NCBI GenBank assembly: GCA_903839675.1
Contig: CAIMDB010000008.1
Location: forward strand, 112,724 to 176,723
From: an uncultured Sphingomonadales bacterium
Lineage (GTDB): Bacteria > Pseudomonadota > Alphaproteobacteria > Sphingomonadales > Sphingomonadaceae
Reading direction: 5' to 3'
Length of the DNA stretch: 64,000 nucleotides
The notes beneath the pieces were generated by a model. That model was not told the DNA's origin. It saw only the letters and a list, made by a program, of their open reading frames with translations, and ran no database searches. Position numbers and translations under genes: made by a program. Positions 56,779 to 64,000 of this stretch are shown here, one piece after another. Within the stretch, counting starts at the first letter, position 1; every line of letters starts with the position of its first letter.

Positions 56779-57533
56779 TGACGTTGGGGGGCTGTGATGC
56801 CACCGAATGGCAGGCACGCGTAGATCTGGCAGCAGCCCACCGGCTCGCCGTGCATTACGGCTATCATGAGGGCATCGACAACCACTTCACCGTGCTTGTG
56901 CCGGGACATATGGACCGCTTCCTGCTCGCACCTTTCGGCCTGCACTGGTCTGAAATCCGCGCGCGTGATTTCCTTGTGGTTGATTTTGCGGGCAATGTGC
57001 TTTCAGGCGAAGGGCCGGTGGAGGACACGGCCTTTCACATCCACGCGCCGATACATGCCGCCCGGCCCGATGTGGCCTGTGTTATGCACACCCATATGCC
57101 CTATGCGACGGCGCTGAGCTTATTGGAGGCGCCGGAGCTCCTGATGGCGAGCCAAAACGCGATCGGCTTTGCCGGGCTGATGGCCTGCTGTGACTATTCC
57201 GGATTTGCGCTCGACAGTGGCGAAGGCAGGCGCATGGCCGCCGCGCTTGGCGACAAATCCGTGTTGCTGCTACGTAACCACGGTGTGGCAGTCACCGGAG
57301 TGAGCATCGCCGATGCGTTCAACACGCTCTATTTCTTTGAGCGCGCCGCGATGACTCAAATCCTCGCGCAATCCAGCGGCCAGAAGCTGCGCCTTGTGCC
57401 CGAACCCACTTTGAGTCTGACGGTCGAGCAATATACGACGTCCGCCAAGGTCGAGGGTCTAGACCGCATTGACCTCCATTTCGCGGCGCTGAAGCGCATG
57501 CTGGACCGGCAGGGATCTGACTATGCAGAGTGA
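56778..57533 (+). CDS. Class II aldolase/adducin family protein
   Basis: GYHEGIDNHFTVLVPG, VMHTHMPYATALS, LLLRNHGVAVTGVSIADAFNTLYFFERA. Confidence 0.9.
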   Translation: MTLGGCDATEWQARVDLAAAHRLAVHYGYHEGIDNHFTVLVPGHMDRFLLAPFGLHWSEIRARDFLVVDFAGNVLSGEGPVEDTAFHIHAPIHAARPDVACVMHTHMPYATALSLLEAPELLMASQNAIGFAGLMACCDYSGFALDSGEGRRMAAALGDKSVLLLRNHGVAVTGVSIADAFNTLYFFERAAMTQILAQSSGQKLRLVPEPTLSLTVEQYTTSAKVEGLDRIDLHFAALKRMLDRQGSDYAE

Positions 57534-58758
57534 GGCGCGATCACCCCGCACGACAGGGGCGATCGTCCTCGTCGGGCTGATGGCGCTGAGCCTGTTCATC
57601 AATTACATCGACCGCGGCAATCTTGCGACCGGCGCGACGCAAATCCGGGCGGATCTCAATCTCTCGGCCACAGCCTATGGCGCGCTCGCGGCGGCGTTCT
57701 ATTTTGCTTATGCGTTCTGCCAGCTTCCGGCGGGTGCCCTGTCGGACCGGATCGGTGGCAAGCTCGTGCTCGGCCTTGGCGCGCTGTTGTGGTCGCTCTC
57801 CACACTCCTCACCGGCTTTGTCGAAGGCTTCATGGGCCTGTTCGTCCTGCGCTTGATGCTGGGCATGGGCGAGAGCGTGGCGTTCACAACGACCTCCAAG
57901 ATCATCGCCACCAATGTTCCACGCACGCAGATGGGCCTGGCCAACGGAGTGATCGGGTTCGGCTATCTGGTCGGGCCTGCTGTGGGCACGCTGCTCGGCG
58001 GCTTCATGATGGCCCAATGGGGCTGGCGCGCGACATTCTTCATTTTCGGCGCAATCTCGCTGCTCTGGTTGATCCCCTGGAGCCGGGTGCGGATTAACGA
58101 AGCGAAGCCCGTTGATGCCCTGAGCGAGCAACCGGTCACGATGCGCCAGATCCTCGGCAAGCGGGCTTTGTGGGGGGCCTCGCTCGGCCACTTTGCGGGC
58201 AACTGGAACTGGTATTTCATTCTCGGCTATCTGCCAATGTACCTCGAAATGCAGCGCGGCTTTTCGAAGGAGGATATGGCGGCGGTGGTTTCGAGCGCCT
58301 ACCTCGTGAATGCGCTGGCCGCTCTGTTTGCCGGCTGGGCCATCGACAAGGCGATAGCGCGCGGATGGTCCCCTTCGCTCACGCTCAAGGGACCCCTGGC
58401 CCTCGCGCATCTGGCGGGCTTGGTGTGCATGCTCGCCATGCCAGCCATGCCAATCTATTGGTGCATCGCGCTTCTGTTCGTTTACGAAATCGCGCTTGGC
58501 CTTTCTTGCCCCGCCTATTTCATCATCCCGCAGATCATGGCCGGCCCCTCCGCCGCCGCACGCTGGGTGGGGGTGCAGAATATGATGGGCAATATGCCGG
58601 GGATCATCGGCGTGTTTTTCGCCGGTGTGCTGATTGATGCGGGCGGAGGCTCTTACAGCACCGCGTTCCTGCTGGCGGGCCTCGTCAATATTCTGGGGCT
58701 CATCGGCTGGCTCGGCATCTTGCCCAAGGTTGAACCTGTGGATTGGAAAGCGGCCTAG
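57523..58758 (+). CDS. MFS transporter (anion:cation symporter-like)
   Basis: [59 protein letters not shown]. Confidence 0.92.
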   Translation: MQSEARSPRTTGAIVLVGLMALSLFINYIDRGNLATGATQIRADLNLSATAYGALAAAFYFAYAFCQLPAGALSDRIGGKLVLGLGALLWSLSTLLTGFVEGFMGLFVLRLMLGMGESVAFTTTSKIIATNVPRTQMGLANGVIGFGYLVGPAVGTLLGGFMMAQWGWRATFFIFGAISLLWLIPWSRVRINEAKPVDALSEQPVTMRQILGKRALWGASLGHFAGNWNWYFILGYLPMYLEMQRGFSKEDMAAVVSSAYLVNALAALFAGWAIDKAIARGWSPSLTLKGPLALAHLAGLVCMLAMPAMPIYWCIALLFVYEIALGLSCPAYFIIPQIMAGPSAAARWVGVQNMMGNMPGIIGVFFAGVLIDAGGGSYSTAFLLAGLVNILGLIGWLGILPKVEPVDWKAA

Positions 58759-59534
58759 CGCCCTTTCCACTCAGGTACGCGACCTTCTGCAAAGGCGCGC
58801 GGGCCTTCGAGGACATCGTCAGAAGCGAGCATCGCGCGATAAGAGGGGATCGCCCCGCTGCGCATCAGCGTATAGCCCTCTTCCACCTCCACACCCTCGG
58901 TCGCACGCAGAATGTCCCGTGCGGCGGTGACGGCGAGCGGCGCGGCGCGGGCGATTGCTTCGGCCAACTCCGTCGCGCTGTCGAGCAGCGCCTCGGGCTC
59001 TACAACGCGGTTCACGAGGTTCAGCGCGAGCGCCTCATCTGCCTCAAGCCGCCGTCCGGTGAGGATCATCTCGCGCGCCAGCCGTGCCGGGATGGCCTTG
59101 GGCAGGCGCAGCAACCCGCCTGAATCCGGGAGCATGCCAAGCTGCGCCTCGGGCAGCCAAAAGCGCGCAGCGGTGCTGGCGACGATCAGGTCGGCGGCCA
59201 GTGCCAGCTCAAACCCTCCACCCACCGCGAGACCATTGACAGCCGCAATTACGGGCTTGGTCAGGGTGAAATACTCGGTAAGACCGGCAAAGCCGCCGGG
59301 GCCATGATCGGCGTCGACTGTCTCCCCTTCGTTGGCCGCGCCAAGGTCCCATCCCGCGGAGAAGAAACGGCCTGTGCCGGTGATGATGCCGACCCTGAGC
59401 GCCGGATCATCGTTCAACGTCGTGAACGCCGCATAGAGTTCGAGGCTCGTCGCCACGTCAATGGCGTTGGCCTTGGGCCGGTCGAGCGTGATGATCAGCA
59501 CATTGGCGCGGCGTTCAAGCGTGACGGCACTCAT
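58755..59534 (-). CDS. caiD: Enoyl-CoA hydratase family, crotonobetainyl-CoA hydratase (CaiD)-like
   Basis: [64 protein letters not shown]; extensive resemblance to recalled CaiD sequence. Confidence 0.85.
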   Translation of the reverse strand: MSAVTLERRANVLIITLDRPKANAIDVATSLELYAAFTTLNDDPALRVGIITGTGRFFSAGWDLGAANEGETVDADHGPGGFAGLTEYFTLTKPVIAAVNGLAVGGGFELALAADLIVASTAARFWLPEAQLGMLPDSGGLLRLPKAIPARLAREMILTGRRLEADEALALNLVNRVVEPEALLDSATELAEAIARAAPLAVTAARDILRATEGVEVEEGYTLMRSGAIPSYRAMLASDDVLEGPRAFAEGRVPEWKGR

Positions 59535-61618
59535 TATGAAGGCTCCCTCATTCGGATCAACGCATCCACCGCAACGGCACCTTGGGGCAAGGCGAGCAGC
59601 GGATTGACGTCGAGTTCTTCCAGCCCTTCGCCATGCACCATGGCAAAGGCGGCAACGGCTTCAATGGCATCGATGAGTGCTGGCATATCGCATCCCGCAC
59701 GGCCGCGATAACCGACAAGCACGCTGTGCAGCGGCAACCGCGCCAGAGCCGCCTCAATCTCCGCGCGGCTGGCGGGCAGCAGCACCTGCTCAACCTGTTT
59801 GAGCAACTCGACGAAAATGCCGCCCGCGCCAATCGTCATGAACAGGCCGAACTGGGGATCGCGGCCAACCCCGACGATCAGTTCAGCGACCGTCCCGCCG
59901 ACCATCTCCTCAATCAGATAGGTGCCGCAAAGTCCGGCCATGCGGCGTGCGGCCGCGAGCAGGTCTGCGCGGCTGGAGAGCCCGAGCGCCACACCGCCAA
60001 GCTCCGTCTTGTGAGCCAGATCGGCCCCCACGGCCTTGAGTACGAGCGGAAAGGGCGCCGGCAGCGGCGCGGCGTCATCAATGCACAGAGCTTCCAGTTC
60101 GGCCAATGTCAGCAAGCGCCCGCGCGGCACCGGCACACCGTGCGTGGACAGGGACGCCTTGCTGCGCACTTCATCCCAAGTTTTCGGTTCGATCGAAAAA
60201 AGCGGCGGCGACTCAGGCAGAGCCGCAGGTGCAGAGCGAGACCAGGCCTCGCCAATTCCGGCAGCGGCGGCGACCGCTTGCAACGCTTCAGACAATCCAC
60301 ATGCGGGCAGGATCCCTTCAGCGATCAACTGCATGGAGACGGCTTCGGGCAGATTCTCGGCAAGGGAACTCGCCACGATACGCACCGTGCCGTTTGGTGC
60401 CGGGCGCGCCCGTACCGCTGCGAGATAGGCCGCGATGGTTACATCCCAATCTGCAGCCGTGCACCGGTCTGCGCGAGGGAAATCAAGGATGAGCAACGAC
60501 GCTTCGAAATCGGCCCCCAGCATGCCGGCAAAGCACGCCGTCTGTGCGGCGAGATCGCCCCAGATATAGGTGTGATAGTCGAGCGGATTGGCGACGTTCA
60601 CGCGTGGGCCAAGCACCGCTTCAAGCTCGGCCTGTGTCGCGGGTGGGAAGTCCGGTGTCTCAAGCCCTGCCCGCTCAGCCAAGTCAGCGGTGAGCGAGGC
60701 TTCACCACCCGAACAGCTAGCGCTGGTGATCCGCCGTCCGCGCAAAGGACCAGCCACGTGCAGCAGCTTGAGTGTCTCTAGGAAACTCGCCGGATCATGC
60801 GCCCGGGCCACGCCATAGCGCGCGAACAAAGCGTCGCACAGCGCATCGGCACCCGCGAGCGAACTGGTGTGCGACAGCGTCAACGCCGCGCCCTTGGCCG
60901 ACGCCCCGGTCTTGAGCGCCACCAACGGCACGCCGGCTGCACGCGCGGCTAGGCACGCTTCGGAAAACCGCGCGACCGAACCCAGGCCTTCCAGATGCAG
61001 GCCAATGGCGCTGACCCGCTCGTCCTTGATGAGGGCTTCGATCAAGTCAGCCGGGGTGACATCCGCGCAATTACCGACCGAGATGACATAGCCAATCGGC
61101 AGGCCCCGCGTCTGCATCGTGAAGTTGAGCGCGAGGTTACCGCTCTGGCTGATGATGGCGACGCCCTTTCCGGAAGCGATGGGCAGGCAGCCATGCTGGT
61201 CCGGCCACAGCGCCACACGGTCAAACAGGTTGAGCATACCATAGCAATTTGGGCCGATCAGCGGCACGCCATTGGCAGCGGCGATCAGTTCGGCCTGTCT
61301 CCCCTGCCCGTGTTCTCCGCTCTCGGCAAAGTCCGCCGCGTAGCAGATGGCACCGCCTGTTCCCGTCAACTCCCCCGCCAGCGCAATTGTCGCGGGAGCG
61401 GGAGCGGCGATGAACACGGCGTCAGGCGCTTCAGGCAGCGCCGCCATATCGGCAAAGCAGGCCAGCCCGCCCATTTCCGCGCGATTTGGGTTGACCGGCC
61501 AGATTGGGCCCGCAAACCCCAATGCACGGCATTGACGCACAGCTTCCTCGGCTGCCTTGCCGCCCACAATCGCCAGACTGCGCGGGCGCAGTAGGCGGGC
61601 CAATCTGTCTGCGCTCAT
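59534..61618 (-). CDS. NDP-forming acyl-CoA synthetase (CoA-binding + ligase + ATP-grasp domains)
   Basis: [92 protein letters not shown]. Confidence 0.9.
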   Translation of the reverse strand: MSADRLARLLRPRSLAIVGGKAAEEAVRQCRALGFAGPIWPVNPNRAEMGGLACFADMAALPEAPDAVFIAAPAPATIALAGELTGTGGAICYAADFAESGEHGQGRQAELIAAANGVPLIGPNCYGMLNLFDRVALWPDQHGCLPIASGKGVAIISQSGNLALNFTMQTRGLPIGYVISVGNCADVTPADLIEALIKDERVSAIGLHLEGLGSVARFSEACLAARAAGVPLVALKTGASAKGAALTLSHTSSLAGADALCDALFARYGVARAHDPASFLETLKLLHVAGPLRGRRITSASCSGGEASLTADLAERAGLETPDFPPATQAELEAVLGPRVNVANPLDYHTYIWGDLAAQTACFAGMLGADFEASLLILDFPRADRCTAADWDVTIAAYLAAVRARPAPNGTVRIVASSLAENLPEAVSMQLIAEGILPACGLSEALQAVAAAAGIGEAWSRSAPAALPESPPLFSIEPKTWDEVRSKASLSTHGVPVPRGRLLTLAELEALCIDDAAPLPAPFPLVLKAVGADLAHKTELGGVALGLSSRADLLAAARRMAGLCGTYLIEEMVGGTVAELIVGVGRDPQFGLFMTIGAGGIFVELLKQVEQVLLPASRAEIEAALARLPLHSVLVGYRGRAGCDMPALIDAIEAVAAFAMVHGEGLEELDVNPLLALPQGAVAVDALIRMREPS

Positions 61619-62763
61619 ACTTCCAGCGGACGCAGCAGCGCGCGGCTGATGATGTGGCGCTGGATTTCGCTGGTGCCGTCCCAGATACGCTCAACGCGTG
61701 CGTCGCGCCAGAAACGCTCGATGGGAAGCTCATCCATCAGCCCCATGCCGCCAAAGATCTGCAGCGCATTGTCGGTTACGCGGGCGAGTGCTTCGGAGGC
61801 GAACAGCTTAGCCATGGCCGCATCGGTATCGGTCATCATGCCCTGATCGTCTTTCCAGGCCGCGCGGAGGGTCAGGAGTTCGGCCGCTTCCAGTTCGGTC
61901 TTCATGTCGGCCAGCTTGAAGCCGGTGCCCTGAAACTTGCCGATGGCCTGTCCGAATTGTTTGCGCGTCGCGGCCCACTGGGTCGCCATTTCGAGCACGC
62001 GGTGGCCACGCCCGACCGACGTCGTGGCGACCTGCAGGCGGGTGGAACCCAGCCACTGCCCCATCAGATCAAAGCCCTTGTCGAGTTCGCCAAGCAAGCT
62101 GGTGGCAGGCACGCGGCAATCCTCAAAGATCAGCTCGCACTGGTGGTAGCCCCGGTGTGATACGCATTTGGGGCCGCGCCTGCGGGTGAGGCCGGGGGTG
62201 TCGAAATCGACAAGGAAGCAGCTGATTGTCTTCCTGCCGCCTGCCTCGCCTGTAGCTGCGCAGAGGATCACGAAGTCCGCGACATCGGCATGGCTGATGA
62301 AATGCTTGGAGCCGTTGATGACAAAGTCGCTGCCATCGCGCCGCGCAAAGGTGCGCATGGAGCGGACGTCGGATCCGGCATCAGGCTCGGTCATGGCGAG
62401 ACAATCGTGCCGCTCCCCCCGGATCGTGGGGAGGAGGTAGTCCTCGATCTGGCTGCCCTCGCACCCGCGCAGGATATTGCTCGGCCGCGCGATCATCATC
62501 TGTAGCCCATAGCTGGCGCGGCCGAGTTCGCGCTCCATCAGCGTCGTGTCGAACGTCCCAAGGCCGCCACCGCCCAGCTCTGCGGGCATATTCACGGCAT
62601 AGAGGCCGAGGGCCTGCGACTTGGCCTGGATTTCGGCAGCAAGCTCTGCCGGCACGTCATCGGTCTCTTCGACCATTTTCTCATGGGGATAGAGCTCGGT
62701 CTCGACAAAGCGCCGCACGGTTTCGACCAGCATCTGCTGTTCGGAGGAGAGTTCAAAATGCAT
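61615..62763 (-). CDS. Acyl-CoA dehydrogenase
   Basis: CLAMTEPDAGSDVRSMRTFARRDG, NGSKHFISHADVADF, RKQFGQAIGKFQGTGFKLADM, QIFGGMGLMDELPIERFWRDARVERIWDGTSEIQRHIISRALL. Confidence 0.94.
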   Translation of the reverse strand: MHFELSSEQQMLVETVRRFVETELYPHEKMVEETDDVPAELAAEIQAKSQALGLYAVNMPAELGGGGLGTFDTTLMERELGRASYGLQMMIARPSNILRGCEGSQIEDYLLPTIRGERHDCLAMTEPDAGSDVRSMRTFARRDGSDFVINGSKHFISHADVADFVILCAATGEAGGRKTISCFLVDFDTPGLTRRRGPKCVSHRGYHQCELIFEDCRVPATSLLGELDKGFDLMGQWLGSTRLQVATTSVGRGHRVLEMATQWAATRKQFGQAIGKFQGTGFKLADMKTELEAAELLTLRAAWKDDQGMMTDTDAAMAKLFASEALARVTDNALQIFGGMGLMDELPIERFWRDARVERIWDGTSEIQRHIISRALLRPLEV

Positions 62764-63335
62764 CAGTTTGGATTCCGTTTGATAGCGATATTGCGCCCGG
62801 CTTGAGCAGGGCGCGGAAGGTCCGCATGGGCGGCAAGCACGGCCTGCACGCGCGCGTTGAGGTCTGCCGGCATCGGTGTGCTGCGTCCGGCCGCCATGTC
62901 GACATGCACCAGCATTTGCTCGCCGGTCGCGAGGAGTTCGCCCGTCTCTGCGTTGTGCATGGCGTGGAAGATGTGCAGCCGCTTCTCGTCCGCATCGATC
63001 AACTGGAGCGACATATCCAGCCGATCACCAAGATGTGCCTCGGCGAGATTGAAGATCATCGTCTGCACAGTGAACAGCGAATACCCGACCGCGCGATAAG
63101 CCTCATCAATCCCGATCATTCGAAAGAATGCGTCCGACTGATCCCCGAAGGCGAGGAGGTAGCAGGACTCGCTCATATGCCCGTTATAGTCGACCCACTC
63201 TCGCGGCACGGTCGGGCTGATCAGGTGCAAGGGCGCCGCAATCGGCTCACCCGGCGTGAGTGGCTTGGCAGCCACGCCCTCCAGCGGCGTGCGCAGACCG
63301 TGGCCGGACTCTTCAAAATCACTTTGCGGCGTCAT
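62763..63335 (-). CDS. Hotdog thioesterase, betainyl-CoA thioesterase (CdhB)-like
   Basis: VPREWVDYNGHMSESCYLLAFGDQSDAFFRMIGID; context next to CaiD-like gene. Start MTPQSDFEESG at 63335. Confidence 0.8.
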   Translation of the reverse strand: MTPQSDFEESGHGLRTPLEGVAAKPLTPGEPIAAPLHLISPTVPREWVDYNGHMSESCYLLAFGDQSDAFFRMIGIDEAYRAVGYSLFTVQTMIFNLAEAHLGDRLDMSLQLIDADEKRLHIFHAMHNAETGELLATGEQMLVHVDMAAGRSTPMPADLNARVQAVLAAHADLPRPAQAGRNIAIKRNPN

Positions 63336-64000
63336 GATAGGGCCCTTTCCTGTGTCCGGCCTGCCAGGCACAGATGCCAAGTGTCGCACCCTTGGTCAGT
63401 TGGGCTGGCGCGACGAGCCCGGCCACCAGCCGGGCGCGACCACGTCCGCAGACCAGCGTGTGGTCGCCCCGCCCTGCGACATCGAGCAATAGCTGATCCC
63501 AGTGGCGGTACTGCACATCATGGCCTTCGCCGGGATATCGGCGGAAGGTTACTTTGCCCGCCACTTTACCGGCCCAATAGTCACCCTGATCTGGCGGGAC
63601 GAGCGCGTCGGCCTCACCATAATAGAAAAAGGCTGGCGCCGGGAACGCCGCGACCGGTGCGGGTGCGTCACAGAACCGGCGATATTCGCGTGCGACACCG
63701 CGCGCATCGCCGCGCTGCCCGGCGATGAAATAGGCATGTGCGCCTTCATCTGCCGCGCGGTCGATGAAGCCGGGGACTTTACCCGCGACGCCATCCTTGG
63801 GCATGGCCCAGAACTGACGCGGGGCGCCGACCTGTTGTGCAAGCCCCGCCTCCAGCGTGGCCTGATCGGCAGCGCAGACAGGGCTCGTTGGCGGGGCTGA
63901 AGCAATGGCGGCGAGCATGTGCCAGGTTGTCACCCGGTCGGGCATGGCAGCGGCAATATGCCCTGCATAAGCGCCACCGCCCGAGATCGCGACAAGCGCA
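63319..64000 (-). CDS. Alpha/beta hydrolase, 5'-truncated by window edge
   Basis: Frame continues open to window end (ALVAISGGGAYAGHIAAAMPDRVTTW); GEADALVPPDQGDYW...GEGHDVQY. Confidence 0.75.
   Translation of the reverse strand, partial: ALVAISGGGAYAGHIAAAMPDRVTTWHMLAAIASAPPTSPVCAADQATLEAGLAQQVGAPRQFWAMPKDGVAGKVPGFIDRAADEGAHAYFIAGQRGDARGVAREYRRFCDAPAPVAAFPAPAFFYYGEADALVPPDQGDYWAGKVAGKVTFRRYPGEGHDVQYRHWDQLLLDVAGRGDHTLVCGRGRARLVAGLVAPAQLTKGATLGICAWQAGHRKGPYHDAAK

Noticed and set aside
57541-58770. 409-aa minus-strand ORF antisense to MFS transporter
   Set aside because: Charged, repetitive translation opposite hydrophobic helices: typical antisense artefact.
1-64000. CRISPR arrays, IS elements, integrases, tRNA-flanked genomic island borders
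   Set aside because: No regularly spaced repeats, transposase or integrase ORFs, or tRNA-like sequence seen; the island could still be mobile but nothing in the window shows it.

Overview
This window comes from a GC-rich alphaproteobacterium, and its gene content looks sphingomonad-like (TonB receptor, TPR-sulfotransferase). It is almost fully coding and reads as one large catabolic island for quaternary and N-methylated amines plus methionine and one-carbon metabolism. From left to right it contains: (i) the 3' end of a Cys/Met PLP-lyase, an OoxA/OoxB (HcnB/HcnC)-like flavoenzyme pair and a complete heterotetrameric sarcosine-oxidase-like set soxBDAG-1 (+ strand, ~2-7989); (ii) an alpha/beta hydrolase and a LysR regulator; (iii) an eight-gene, tightly coupled minus-strand operon (20980->10442) of DMGDH-like flavoenzyme, Rieske oxygenase, cupin, soxB, soxD, soxA, soxG and a BCCT transporter; (iv) an AceE/MdeB-like E1 enzyme divergent from an Lrp regulator, followed by an APC permease, a class III aminotransferase and a homocysteine S-methyltransferase; (v) a second minus-strand demethylation operon (36559->29377) with two more DMGDH-like proteins, a second Rieske oxygenase and an MDR dehydrogenase; (vi) an SDR, PlsC-like acyltransferase, beta-hydroxyacid dehydrogenase and ALDH; (vii) a TonB receptor plus a minus-strand operon of TPR-sulfotransferase, MFS, ALDH, enolase-superfamily enzyme, GMC (BetA-like) oxidoreductase and LysR; (viii) purU, a GlpD-like gene and a POT/class II aldolase/MFS operon; (ix) a CaiD-like carnitine/gamma-butyrobetaine CoA cluster ending in a betainyl-CoA-thioesterase-like gene and a truncated hydrolase. 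The best non-coding signals are two LysR-type boxes of the same architecture (ATTA-N7-TAAT) in front of the LysR gene and the betaine operon, a 52-bp imperfect palindrome covering the lrp start codon, an exact 16-bp motif shared by the TonB-receptor promoter region and the betA/lysR junction, and a strong intrinsic terminator after the TonB receptor gene. I saw no tRNA, rRNA, CRISPR array, IS element or phage gene. All family calls come from reading motifs in the sequence and recall of families; no database search was run.
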